This document shows, in pieces, positions 7,727 through 16,590 of a DNA stretch of 47,095 nucleotides. The stretch covers positions 1 through 47,095 of the forward strand of contig NZ_LWSK01000040.1 of NCBI RefSeq assembly GCF_001642955.1, given 5' to 3'. Every line of letters starts with the position of its first letter. The stretch's first letter is position 1. The notes below the pieces were generated by a model. The model was not told the DNA's origin. It did not search any database and saw only the letters and a list, made by a program, of their open reading frames with translations. The DNA is from Rubripirellula obstinata (lineage in GTDB: Bacteria; Planctomycetota; Planctomycetia; Pirellulales; Pirellulaceae). A program made the position numbers and the translations under genes.

Positions 7727-8935
7727 GAGTCTCATTTGCAACCCACAAATTTCACACCCAAATCCAAAGTACTGTTTCTTCAAACCAGAAATCAACCACG
7801 GAGTCACAGAGAACCACAGAGCCAAAACACTCACTCAAAAATACCAAGCACCTTCTCTGTGTTCCTCAGTGCCTCTGTGGTAGCCCCGTATCATTTTCCT
7901 GCCAACAATTTCTTGCCAATCTCGTCTCGCCATGCACGATCTGATCATCCCCTAAACCCAATTCTCAAGCACCACCACATCAGACAAACAAGTCAAGGCA
8001 AAGCCTGAGATACTAAACTGCTAATGGACACTAATAAAACGCTAATAAAAACAGCAACAAATTTATTTAAGATCCCGTCCAAGACTCTTATTAGCGTCCT
8101 GTTAGCGAAAATTAGCGGTTTCAATTATGGCAAAACGATGGAAGGGCAAAACGATACCAACTACGACTCAACATCGTTTTGCCCCCCAGTCGTATTGCCA
8201 ATTCCACAACACCTTTACGTCCCCGCGTCTCTTGCGACTCTGCGTCAACCTCTTCCCCAGAAAACCTCCCCGCGCAACCCGCACCGCTTCTTCAAACCAG
8301 AAATCAACCACAGAGCCACAGAGAACCACAGAGCCGAAACACTCACTCAAAAATACCAAGCAGCTTCTCTGTGTTCCTCTGTGCCTCTGTGGTAGCCCCG
8401 TATCACTTTTCTGCCAACAATTTTTTGCCAATCTCGTCCTGCCATACATGATCTCATCGTCCCCTAAACGCAATTCTCAAGCGCCACCACATCAGACAAA
8501 CCAGTCAAGGCAAAGCTTGAGATACTAAACCGCTAATGGACGCCAACAAAACAGCTACAGATTTGCTTAAGGAACGTGCGACTTTTATAGTCGCCTTTCG
8601 CTCCGCGAAAGCAGCGGATTCGCTACTTTCGCGGAGCGAAAGGCGACACTAATTTCCCGCTCGTTCCTAAGATCCCGTCCAAGACTCTTATTAGCGTCCT
8701 GTTAGCGAAAATTAGCGGTTCGACTCGATGGGCCAAACCACATTCACTACCAACAATTTCCCGACCTATTCCTCGCACGACCAATACCGTATCACTCAAA
8801 TCGTTTTGCCCTCCCATCGTCTCGCCCATTCCCCAACACCTTTGCGTCCCTGCGACTCTGCGTCAACTTCTTCCCCACAAAACCTCCCGCGCAATCCGCG
8901 TCGCTGAGCCAGACGATAAGACCGCTACGCATGGC
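7727..8935. repeat. second repeat-packed intergenic mosaic
   Basis: No gene was seen. It carries the same repeat families as 4.6-6.1 kb, in the same order: family C (7796-7880, 8308-8392), family D (about 7915-8012, 8432-8524), family A (8013-8126, and 8525-8722 interrupted by a 97-bp element) and family B (8128-8200; half copy at 8797-8830). The recurrent string CTTGCGACTCTGCGTCAA is also present. The repeated order suggests that composite blocks, not single repeats, were copied. Confidence 0.8.
8571..8667. mobile_element. 97-bp MITE-like palindromic element inserted in a family A repeat
   Basis: The element begins GGAACGTGCG and ends CGCTCGTTCC, giving 10-bp terminal inverted repeats with one mismatch. 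Inside is a perfect 22-bp stem: 8590-8611 pairs with 8626-8647. It interrupts a family A copy: uninterrupted copies read ...TTTAAGATCCCGTCC, here ...CTTAA[element]TAAGATCCCGTCC. The direct repeat TAA flanks it, as expected of a target-site duplication. It has no coding capacity, so any movement would need a transposase in trans. Confidence 0.7.
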
Positions 8936-9585
8936 CCCAACGCACCCCAATCACTGAATACCGACCGACATTTCCCTAGAAATCGTCTCATTCCCAATCA
9001 AACTGCCCCTCAAGGTCGCTGTGAAATCACCCGTAACCATTAACAAGTTTAAAACTCCGTCAGTCACCCACGTGGACGAAGTCCGCGCCGATCAAATTAC
9101 GAAAACTCTAAATTCAGCCCATGGATCACGTAAATCGCAACAAATGCAATCTAGAAGAGACGATCCTCGGTTCCGACGAATCAGAAAGCTCTCAGCCCAC
9201 ATGCACCCCAGACCACCAATTCGGAATCAGGCAGCTTTTTTATCAAAGGTCCGAACTTCCACAACCCGATTAGCGTCACTGAGCGGTTTCACTGCTGCCG
9301 AGAGAACGCAAACTTCAAGCCAGAGCGTTGTCTCGGAGTTTGAGATTTTGATCGCAAACATTTATCAATCGAATGCGAACCAAACCAAACGCAAGTCAGC
9401 TTAAAAAACAATTGAACTGTGCTGGCGGGCCGTTCGCGTCGAGAAGAAGCTGTTTTTTTTGGCGTTCTTCTTACAAACGCCAGCAGGATGGTACCTGACA
9501 CCTTTCCCACCTAAAAGCCACGGGGAAGAACGTCGCAAACGGTGCCTGACATCTTAACTTATTGCTATTCCGAAGAACAAATAAA
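8936..9585. other. intergenic stretch with short repeats, no accepted gene
   Basis: This stretch contains the second copy of the 29-bp repeat (9063-9091), and an inverted repeat TGCTGGCG (9420-9427)/CGCCAGCA (9478-9485) enclosing AGAAGAA/TTCTTCT arms. Two related strings, GGTACCTGACACC and GGTGCCTGACATC, lie upstream of the epimerase. A 127-codon frame at 9021-9404 has low-complexity basic composition and reads through the repeat; it was not accepted as a gene. No clear promoter could be read. Confidence 0.5.
9063..9091 (+). repeat. 29-bp direct repeat, copy 2
   Basis: Identical to 995-1023 (GTCACCCACGTGGACGAAG and the next ten bases). The flanking DNA differs, so only this core is shared. 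Confidence 0.6.
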
Positions 9586-10572
9586 TTGCCGAATCCAATC
9601 TTAGTAACTGGATGTGCCGGTTTCATCGCGTCAAGAACATGTGAAATGCTGCTTGATGACGGACACGCCGTCATCGGCGTTGACAACATGAACGATTATT
9701 ACGATGTCCGGCTCAAGCAGTATCGACTTGAGAGGCTTGAGGATCGCGATAACTTTGAATTTCGTCGGCTGGATGTTGAGTCCACTGGTTGCATTGACAG
9801 ACTGTACGCGGAATTTGAATTTGAAACCGTTCTGAATTTGGCAGCTCGAGCCGGTGTCCGATACAGCATGGTCAATCCAACGGTCTACATGATGACTAAT
9901 GGAATGGGCACCCTGAACCTATTGGAGGCCATGAAAAAGTATGGCGGTAAGAAGTTTGTCTTGGCTTCTACAAGTTCTCTTTACGCTGGGCTGCCAATGC
10001 CGTTCTTAGAGACTCTGCCTGTCAACACGCCCATTTCGCCGTATGCTGCCAGCAAGAAGTCCGCAGAAGCAATGGCCTACACTTACCAACATCTTTATGG
10101 CATTGATTCAACAATTTTAAGGTACTTCACGGTATACGGCCCTGCTGATCGCCCCGATATGGCAATCCATCGTTTTATTCAATGGATCGATAAAGGAGTT
10201 CCAATCAAGTTGTACGGAGATGGTTCCCAATCGCGAGACTTCACCTACGTCGATGACATTGCGAAAGGGACGATCGCTGCGATGAAGCCGCTGGGACACC
10301 AGGTAATCAATCTCGGCGGTGGCAACAACCCGATTGAGCTCAAGGCCGTTATCACAAAAATCGAACAACTGCTGGGCAAAAAAGCGGTTATCGAACATCT
10401 ACCGATGCATAAAGCCGACATGATCTCAACTTGGGCGGATATCAAGAAAGCTCAATCCCTTCTGGATTGGCAACCTGTCGTTTCACTGAATGACGGTTTG
10501 GAACTTTGCGTGACATGGTACCGTGAAAACTTGCCTTGGAGCTCGCAAATACAACTCGGCACGGCAAACTAG
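9586..10572 (+). CDS. NAD-dependent nucleotide-sugar epimerase (UDP-glucuronate 4-epimerase-like)
   Basis: An extended short-chain dehydrogenase/reductase of about 328 residues. The nucleotide-binding motif reads ILVTGCAGFIAS, VDNMNDYYD ends the second strand, and LASTSSLYAG supplies the catalytic Ser. YAASKK gives the catalytic Tyr and Lys, followed by RYFTVYGPADRPDMA. The ending of the NDYYD strand and RYFTVYGP are characteristic of UDP-glucuronate epimerases. The third glycine of the usual GxxGxxG is Ala here. Two TTG starts are possible (9562 and 9586); 9586 gives the normal N-terminus (MPNPILVTG). It opens the polysaccharide cluster and could epimerise the uronic acid nucleotide made by the dehydrogenase at 31663. 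Substrate is inferred from family resemblance. Confidence 0.85.
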   Translation: MPNPILVTGCAGFIASRTCEMLLDDGHAVIGVDNMNDYYDVRLKQYRLERLEDRDNFEFRRLDVESTGCIDRLYAEFEFETVLNLAARAGVRYSMVNPTVYMMTNGMGTLNLLEAMKKYGGKKFVLASTSSLYAGLPMPFLETLPVNTPISPYAASKKSAEAMAYTYQHLYGIDSTILRYFTVYGPADRPDMAIHRFIQWIDKGVPIKLYGDGSQSRDFTYVDDIAKGTIAAMKPLGHQVINLGGGNNPIELKAVITKIEQLLGKKAVIEHLPMHKADMISTWADIKKAQSLLDWQPVVSLNDGLELCVTWYRENLPWSSQIQLGTAN

Positions 10573-10631
10573 CAATTCCATCTACGCTCGCTATTCCAAG
10601 TCCTCCTTGCTTTGAAGTAACCATTTAAAAA

Positions 10632-12158
10632 TTGGATAAGTCCCGAACTCTAATACTAAACTCTTTAGCCAATGCCGTGAATTTATTCTCGAGCATCGCG
10701 ATCGGGGTCGTGATAACGCCGTTCTTGATCGCACAGCTAGGCGTGGATGGATTTGGACTGTTCGCGACGATAGGCGCTTCCGGATTTTTATTTGGAATCT
10801 TCACGACAACGATCAGTCAAAGCATATCGCGCGAACTTTCGTTTTCCCTTGGTCAGCAAAAGAGCGATCTGCTTTCGAGGGTGTTTTCGACCATTTTCAC
10901 AGTGCAGCAGTTGGTGGCTATTGTTTTTTGCGGAGCTTTTTTTCTATCTGTCCCAAGGATCCTAGACACGATCCAAATACCGACTGGCTGGGAACTCGCG
11001 TGTGAAATATGCCTCTATATCCAGGTCGCAAAGTTTGGTTTAGCTATTTGCACAAGTCCTTTCCGCTCACTTTTCTATGCCCATCAACAGCATGGTTTTC
11101 TTGCGATCACAGGCATTTTCACAAGTTTTGTGAGACTTCTTGCATTGGTCGCGGTCGTTTTTATTGAGGGAAACCCGCTATTGGTTTACGTCAGTAGCGT
11201 TTTCTTTTTCAGTCTTCCTGTCGACATGGCAACGATCTTGTTTGCCAGAAAGAGATTCCCAGAGACTCGATATGAATTTTCCAACTTTGACACAAAAATC
11301 TTAAAGTCCATTCTTAACTATGGGGCGTCTTCTTTCCTATTGACGATGAGCTACCAGATAAGGAACCAAGGCTTAATTCTCTTTTTCAACGTATTTTTTG
11401 GAAACGCTGTCGCTGCTGCACAAGGTATTTCGAATCGCGTGAACAACGTCATTCGCTCGGGCTGCCAAGTTTTCGCCAACTCACTGCAACCAGCGATCAC
11501 GTCAAGTGCTGGAGCCGATGACAGTCTGTTGACGTTTCGCCTTTCAAATTTAAACAGCGCAATTTCATCGGTAGTAGCCATTACCTTGGTAACCCCTTTC
11601 CTTGTAGATGCTGAGGCTATTCTAAGAATCTGGCTGGGAGAATACCCGGTTCTCGCCCCAACTTTTATTCGAATTGTCTGTTTAACAATCGTGACAACCC
11701 AAATTAGTATCGGCCAAGCAGCTGCCATGCATGCTCACGGAAGAATCGGCCTATACGTTGCCATAACTCAATTGGCAATTCTTGTCCCGTTTCTCGCCTC
11801 GATGGGGTTTGTCTATTTCAAATCGTTGAGTGCAGCATACGTCTTATTCGGTGAGCTGGTTGGCATCGTCGTCGTCGCTCTTTCGCTCCAGATCATTTGG
11901 CCGCAAGTTCAGTTTTCGTTCCCTACTAAGCTCTGGTTAACCGATGTGGTTTTCCCTGTCCTGCTAATGATCGTAGTAACTACTTTCCTCAGCCTTGTCC
12001 TTTCAATCGCAGTACCAAGCGGCTTGGCAAGGGCATCCACGCTAGGGATTTGCGTTACTCTGGTCGGAGCCCTTATCATCTTGAGAACTGTTTTTTCGTT
12101 GGACGAACGTGCAAAGTTTTTAGAAATAATATCAAGAATCGCTAAATCTTCGAACTGA
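10632..12158 (+). CDS. polysaccharide flippase (Wzx/MATE-like)
   Basis: A 508-residue integral membrane protein with about 12-14 hydrophobic helices and short polar loops, beginning KSRTLILNSLANAVNLFSSI. It has the general form of PST/Wzx flippases of the MOP superfamily, which move undecaprenyl-linked oligosaccharides across the inner membrane. Near residues 225-260 it has the common pattern NYGASSFLLTMSYQIRNQG. The start is TTG at 10632; no ATG lies close. It sits 59 bp after the epimerase gene, probably in the same transcription unit. Together with the Wzy-like protein at 21283 it supports a Wzx/Wzy-dependent route. Assignment is by topology and context; the substrate is unknown. Confidence 0.85.
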   Translation: MDKSRTLILNSLANAVNLFSSIAIGVVITPFLIAQLGVDGFGLFATIGASGFLFGIFTTTISQSISRELSFSLGQQKSDLLSRVFSTIFTVQQLVAIVFCGAFFLSVPRILDTIQIPTGWELACEICLYIQVAKFGLAICTSPFRSLFYAHQQHGFLAITGIFTSFVRLLALVAVVFIEGNPLLVYVSSVFFFSLPVDMATILFARKRFPETRYEFSNFDTKILKSILNYGASSFLLTMSYQIRNQGLILFFNVFFGNAVAAAQGISNRVNNVIRSGCQVFANSLQPAITSSAGADDSLLTFRLSNLNSAISSVVAITLVTPFLVDAEAILRIWLGEYPVLAPTFIRIVCLTIVTTQISIGQAAAMHAHGRIGLYVAITQLAILVPFLASMGFVYFKSLSAAYVLFGELVGIVVVALSLQIIWPQVQFSFPTKLWLTDVVFPVLLMIVVTTFLSLVLSIAVPSGLARASTLGICVTLVGALIILRTVFSLDERAKFLEIISRIAKSSN

Positions 12159-12465
12159 ACGAGAACTTGGTCAAGTTTTCACTTGTGACTAGATCAAAGA
12201 AACCTTATTCGAAAATACAACGGTGACACGCAGCTTAGAAATCCCGCCGGTCTCATGCCTGTATTTTCCAACGCCGATCCTGGGGCTTAATAAGCAACAA
12301 AACAATAGATGACCTTTCCTTTTTTTCCCAGTTGACCGAATACGAGTAACTGTGTGAGCGACTTCGGCTTGATTGCTCGGAACACGCGGGAAGGCTTTGA
12401 GTTGTAATGGGGCTTATGAGCCGAATTTTATGGCACTATTTTGCAAGCTAACGATTGGAGACATC
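12159..12465. other. intergenic gap, possible promoter region
   Basis: About 300 bp without a gene after the flippase. No stem followed by a T-run and no repeat family seen elsewhere in the window was found. It is the longest gap among the first genes of the cluster, so an internal promoter is possible, but no -35/-10 pair stands out. Confidence 0.3.
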
Positions 12466-12510
12466 ATGAAACAAACTGACTCAAACAAAGAGGAGCACTT
12501 TGGTGGCTGA
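12466..12510 (+). CDS. 15-codon leader ORF overlapping the methyltransferase start
   Basis: ATG 12466 opens a 14-residue reading frame (MKQTDSNKEEHFGG) ending at TGA 12508-12510. GGAG at 12457-12460, 5 nt before the ATG, is a good ribosome-binding site. Its end overlaps the GTG start of the next gene (12503), and the AGGAG for that gene (12491-12495) lies inside it. This is the geometry of translational coupling. Whether the peptide itself matters is unknown; it could also be chance. Confidence 0.35.
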   Translation: MKQTDSNKEEHFGG

Positions 12511-13156
12511 GAGAATATCGCCGGATTCACCTTCATTCAAAAACAGTTGGTTTCGACTTCGGAAAGGCTTTATTCCGTGGGTTTCATTTAAAGGAAATCC
12601 TTACCGGAAAGCATTTTTTCGAAGATATGAATGGGTGAGTCAATATTCTGATGGAGTACGTGTTCTAGATGTCCCATGTGGAATGGGTTGGGGCACTTCA
12701 CTGATAAAGGGCAGCAGTGAACTTGTTGGGATGGATCTGGCGGAGGATGCAATCTCTGAAGCGCAAAACAGGTATGGTAACCTCGCCCGCTTCATCCTTG
12801 GTTCGATGGCAAGTTTTCCGTTTGAAGAAAATTCATTTGAAGTGGTTGCGTGCCTCGAGGGAATTGAGCATGTGCCACAAGACGTTGGGGATCAATTCAT
12901 ACACGAATCTCATCGAGTCCTTTCGAAGAATGGTCTCCTGCTTATCTCTTCGCCTCACACCAAGAGCGGTCAGCACAGTGGAAACGAATTCCATATCTAC
13001 GAGTACTCAACGGAGGAAATCCGACGAAAACTCGAAATGAAGTTTAATGTAATTGATTTTTACCAATTGCCCGTCGGCAACTTGATCGTCGATTATTTCA
13101 CATGTTCAAAGAGCAGTAGTTGCGACACTGAAAACATCACAAACAACCAGAATTAG
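12503..13156 (+). CDS. class I SAM-dependent methyltransferase
   Basis: A protein of about 217 residues with a Rossmann methyltransferase core. Motif I is VLDVPCGMGWGTSL, the acidic end of strand 2 is GMDLAEDAISEA, then LGSMASFPFEENSFEVVAC and EGIEHVPQ, as in Methyltransf_11 proteins. It probably methylates a sugar, a nucleotide sugar or a lipid-linked glycan. AGGAG at 12491-12495 is 7 nt before GTG 12503, which is preferred to TTG 12500 (4 nt). The stop codon TAG shares its G with the GTG start of the next gene, so the two are likely translated together. Confidence 0.85.
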   Translation: MAERISPDSPSFKNSWFRLRKGFIPWVSFKGNPYRKAFFRRYEWVSQYSDGVRVLDVPCGMGWGTSLIKGSSELVGMDLAEDAISEAQNRYGNLARFILGSMASFPFEENSFEVVACLEGIEHVPQDVGDQFIHESHRVLSKNGLLLISSPHTKSGQHSGNEFHIYEYSTEEIRRKLEMKFNVIDFYQLPVGNLIVDYFTCSKSSSCDTENITNNQN

Positions 13157-14361
13157 TGAATCTCAAATTGGAAATAGAAGACACTCAATATCTACAAGAC
13201 GGAATAAAAGACAGCTTGGGATGCGTGCGCTCGTGGCATCGAGGTTATTTCAACGACGCTTTTATTGGACTTTATTCGGACGGTGAGCCGAATCTCATGG
13301 CGACATCTTTTGCGATTCTTGGTGCTGAATGCTGCGGTGTCCTCGATCAGCTAAGTACAAACTCCAAGGCGAACCTGGTCGATAAAATCCAAAAGTGTCA
13401 AGACAAGAACAGCGGATTCTTCAAAGCCTTTGATATCAAGCGTAATGAACTTTCGAGCCACAGCGCTACTTACATTAGAATGCAAACGACTTACTTTGCG
13501 ATCCACGCCTTAGATTCGCTTTCGGCTAAGCCGTGTTATCCCATCCCGATGCGCAGTGAGTTAAGAAATACTGACTATTTAAGAGGTTGGATCGATAGCG
13601 GTGACTGGAGCAATCCGTGGCTGCACAGCAACAACATCATGTTTGCATTGACGTTCTTGCAAACAGATCCTGCATTCTTAAATGATCCGCACGAATCAGA
13701 TGCCGCAAAGGCGTTCGATTACATCCTTGACTATTTAGATGCGAGGCAAGATCCGGTTTCAGGTTTGTGGCAGCCCGATGATGAGAGAGAAGATCGTAAC
13801 GCGGTATTTGCAGCGTATCATTTCTTTCCCTATTACTATTTCCGTAACCGCACCGTCCAATATGTAGAGCAAATAATAGATACCCTTTTAACGATGATCC
13901 AACCGGATGGTTTTTTTGGTTATGGAGTTGGCAAGAGCGGTGCCTGCGAAGATTTGGATGTTATTCACTCCCTGATTCTGATTGCGTCATCATCTGAGCA
14001 TCGAAAAAAAGAAGTAGAATCAGTTCTGCGAAAAACATTATCGTCGCATTTTGCGATCCAATCAGAAGATGGCGGTTTTCCAAATTACCTGAAACACAAA
14101 GTACCGTTAAAGAAAATCGTTAGGAATCCTCGACTGATCAAAGCGAGAATCTTCCCGCAAAGGTGCTGGCGTTATAGCGGTTGGAAACGATTAGCTTGTC
14201 CCTACGGGGTTTCCGACACGTGGGGTGGCTGGTTCAGACCTCTCAGTATTCGATTGATCGCTGATTATCTGTTTCCGAACACTCAGCTATCTCAGCCAGG
14301 GAAGTACCGACAGTTGCCTGGGTTGGGTTGGCATTTCAGTTCGCAAACGCTTGCCAAGTGA
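13156..14361 (+). CDS. uncharacterised alpha/alpha-toroid-like protein of the polysaccharide cluster
   Basis: A 401-residue soluble protein without signal peptide or membrane segment. It is rich in paired helices and in aromatic residues, with repeated segments such as SGFFKAF, SGLWQPDDE, DGFFGYGVG and DGGFPNYL spaced through the chain. Such turns recall the alpha/alpha toroids of terpene cyclases, prenyltransferases and some polysaccharide lyases/hydrolases. CEDLDVIHSL is a possible acidic active-site stretch. No specific family is recognised. It starts with GTG overlapping the methyltransferase stop by 1 nt, so it probably acts with that enzyme on the same glycan. Activity is unknown. Confidence 0.75.
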   Translation: MNLKLEIEDTQYLQDGIKDSLGCVRSWHRGYFNDAFIGLYSDGEPNLMATSFAILGAECCGVLDQLSTNSKANLVDKIQKCQDKNSGFFKAFDIKRNELSSHSATYIRMQTTYFAIHALDSLSAKPCYPIPMRSELRNTDYLRGWIDSGDWSNPWLHSNNIMFALTFLQTDPAFLNDPHESDAAKAFDYILDYLDARQDPVSGLWQPDDEREDRNAVFAAYHFFPYYYFRNRTVQYVEQIIDTLLTMIQPDGFFGYGVGKSGACEDLDVIHSLILIASSSEHRKKEVESVLRKTLSSHFAIQSEDGGFPNYLKHKVPLKKIVRNPRLIKARIFPQRCWRYSGWKRLACPYGVSDTWGGWFRPLSIRLIADYLFPNTQLSQPGKYRQLPGLGWHFSSQTLAK

Positions 14362-14417
14362 CTGTGAGAGGACGGTTGAGCCTCTGATGATTCGTGTGAC
14401 CGATTCTGGAAACCATT

Positions 14418-15371
14418 TTGAATAAGCATTCCATTACTGCAATTATCCCGGCATACAATGCCGAAGAGTATCTCGCGGAATCGATCGAATCAGTGCTTGC
14501 GCAGAATCGCCCAGTCGAGCGAATCATTGTTGTTGACGATTGTTCGTTAGACCGTACGCCAGATATCGCTCAAAGCTATTCTAAAGTGCTCTATCTGCGA
14601 ACGCCAAAGAACTCTGGCCACGCAACCGCTCGTAACATTGCAATCGACCATGTCCAAACTCCTTTGACTGCGTGGATCGACGCTGATGATCTTTGGGAGC
14701 CTGAACACTTAGAAACCGTAGCCGCGTTACTTGACGAACACGAAGAAGCTGGAGTCGCTTGCTCACCAGTGATTAGATTTGGTGCAAGCAAGGGCGTCCA
14801 AGGTTGCATTTTCACGGACAATAAACCAGTCAACGCTGTTGATGAGTGTTTTCATTCGACTTGCGTTCCCGCGATGTCAGCAGTCACACGAACTTCCACA
14901 ACAAAGGCCGTCGGAGGGTTCGATCCATCTTACCGCTACGCGCCAGATTTCGATTTTTGGCTAAGAATGTCACTCCATTGTCCGTTCATTTCAGTTCAAA
15001 CACCAACTGCTAAGTATCGTTGGCACTCTCGGCAGATTAGCACAAACACCTCGGGCTTACCGGTAACGATGAGGCAACGCGAGTCGATCTACCGCAGCAG
15101 GTTTCATTTTGCAAACGGTGACATAAAAGGAACTGAGGGTTTCGACCTCGAAAAGTACCGGAGATGGATTCGGGAATTCTACCAGCAAGATCTACCATTG
15201 ATCATAGCGAACTCCTCCCCGGAAGACTGCCGGAAATTCGATCAGATTGCGGGCAATTACGTGCCGGGAAGTGAAGCACTCAGTTTTCGACGGGCATTAC
15301 TCGGGGTAACTCCAAAAATTGCTATTCGCCTGTATTTAAAGGCCCTTCGTGCCAAAGCCGAGTTCGCTTGA
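14418..15371 (+). CDS. glycosyltransferase family 2
   Basis: A 317-residue GT-A enzyme. The N-terminus reads SITAIIPAYNAEEYLAESIE, followed by IIVVDDCSLDRTPDIA and NSGHATARNIAIDH. The DxD-type motif is in TAWIDADDLWEPEHL, and DFDFWLRMSL gives the acceptor-side acidic residues. This is the inverting GT2 pattern; it transfers a sugar from a nucleotide donor to the growing lipid-linked glycan at the cytoplasmic face. The start is TTG at 14418; the motif begins within five residues of it. The C-terminal ~100 residues are less conserved. Sugar and linkage cannot be predicted. Confidence 0.88.
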   Translation: MNKHSITAIIPAYNAEEYLAESIESVLAQNRPVERIIVVDDCSLDRTPDIAQSYSKVLYLRTPKNSGHATARNIAIDHVQTPLTAWIDADDLWEPEHLETVAALLDEHEEAGVACSPVIRFGASKGVQGCIFTDNKPVNAVDECFHSTCVPAMSAVTRTSTTKAVGGFDPSYRYAPDFDFWLRMSLHCPFISVQTPTAKYRWHSRQISTNTSGLPVTMRQRESIYRSRFHFANGDIKGTEGFDLEKYRRWIREFYQQDLPLIIANSSPEDCRKFDQIAGNYVPGSEALSFRRALLGVTPKIAIRLYLKALRAKAEFA

Positions 15372-15477
15372 TCCTGCATTCCCAGCGGTTGCCAGAAAAT
15401 CGCTCAGACACTTCGATCGTAAGCTCGTAGGAATTATTCTGTGATTGATATCCGTTGCAGAAATTTTCATTGCCCCA

Positions 15478-16590
15478 ATGAATAGAACACCAAACCCTGG
15501 GATTTCGATTATCGTCTGTTGCTATAACAGCGAACAACGAATCGTAACGACGCTTGAGCATTTGGCGAGGCAAAAAATGAATTTGGGGGTCGATTGGGAG
15601 GTCGTCCTTGTCGACAATCGATCGGCTGACAAGACAGTTGATATAGCAAGTCGAAAGTGGACAGAACTGGGCGATCCAGCACCACTCTCGATTGTTTTTG
15701 AAGAGCAGGCTGGACTGTCATTTGCTCGAAAAAAAGGAATTGCTAGCTCAAGTTTCGATCTCCTAATTCTTTGTGATGACGACAACTGGCTTGATGAACA
15801 ATATGCCCAAATTCTGTTCGATATTTTTGAAGCGGATCAAGAAGTTGGAGCATGCGGAGGCTTGGGGACATCAGTAACCAGCAAAAGCATCGATGTCCCT
15901 CAATGGTTTCTAAAGTTTGAGCATCAATACGCCGTTGGGTCTCAGAACACTGGTGAAGGAGAGGTTAAACGCGACTGGGTTTTTGGTGCTGGCATGGGAA
16001 TTCGCCGCGATGCCTTGAATCACATCGAGAACAACGGATTTGTAAGTTTGCTAAAAGATCGGACGGGAGCGTCACTTTCGTCTGGCGGCGATGTTGAATT
16101 GTGTTACGCCCTCAGACTCGCTGGCTACAAAATTTGGTATTCGCCTCGATTAAAATTTAAACATGAAATCCCCGAAGCGCGGCTGACATGGGCATACATC
16201 ACAAATCTAATGACCAGCAAAGGTCAAGCAATTGATGGTCTTCAACCGTACAGGAATGCCATTTCGGGAAGCATCCAGCAGAAAGCTCCACACTGGATCC
16301 AAATTTTGATGTTTAGACTGTTGAAACATCTGATCGCTACATTGAAGCATCTGGTCAGCCTTGGAGAGAGTCGCCAGTCCAGGCATCTGAGCAGGCTTTC
16401 GTCCAAAGGAAATTTGCAGAGTATCTTGAAACTCAGAAGTCGTATCAGAGCCAACTATGAACAAGTATTTCGACTGTCTGAAAATCTGAAGAGTAGTAGA
16501 AAAGGCGAGTCTTGCCGGCCACTCTTACCGCTTGACCGTGTAACGCACAAAATCACGAAACGAGTATCCGTTGATGATGAATCTGTTTAA
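15478..16590 (+). CDS. glycosyltransferase family 2
   Basis: With ATG 15478 the protein has 370 residues; a TTG at 15445 would add 11. GT2 signatures are GISIIVCCYNSEQRIV, EVVLVDNRSADKTVDIA, AGLSFARKKGI and the DxD-type LLILCDDDNWLDEQYA. GACGGLG and a GGDVELCYALRLAGY stretch mark the acceptor half, in the style of family-2 enzymes with an ExDxxxxxR-type C-terminal motif. About 100 residues at the C-terminus are basic and helical, perhaps membrane-associating. Its end overlaps the start of the FkbM gene. Donor and acceptor are unknown. Confidence 0.87.
   Translation: MNRTPNPGISIIVCCYNSEQRIVTTLEHLARQKMNLGVDWEVVLVDNRSADKTVDIASRKWTELGDPAPLSIVFEEQAGLSFARKKGIASSSFDLLILCDDDNWLDEQYAQILFDIFEADQEVGACGGLGTSVTSKSIDVPQWFLKFEHQYAVGSQNTGEGEVKRDWVFGAGMGIRRDALNHIENNGFVSLLKDRTGASLSSGGDVELCYALRLAGYKIWYSPRLKFKHEIPEARLTWAYITNLMTSKGQAIDGLQPYRNAISGSIQQKAPHWIQILMFRLLKHLIATLKHLVSLGESRQSRHLSRLSSKGNLQSILKLRSRIRANYEQVFRLSENLKSSRKGESCRPLLPLDRVTHKITKRVSVDDESV

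Noticed and set aside
4970-8392. Regularly recurring repeats considered as a CRISPR array
   Set aside because: Copies are far apart, palindromic and 85 bp long; there are no regular spacers and no cas genes.
9021-9404. 127-codon open frame before the epimerase
   Set aside because: Low-complexity, basic, runs through the 29-bp repeat; no recognisable domain.
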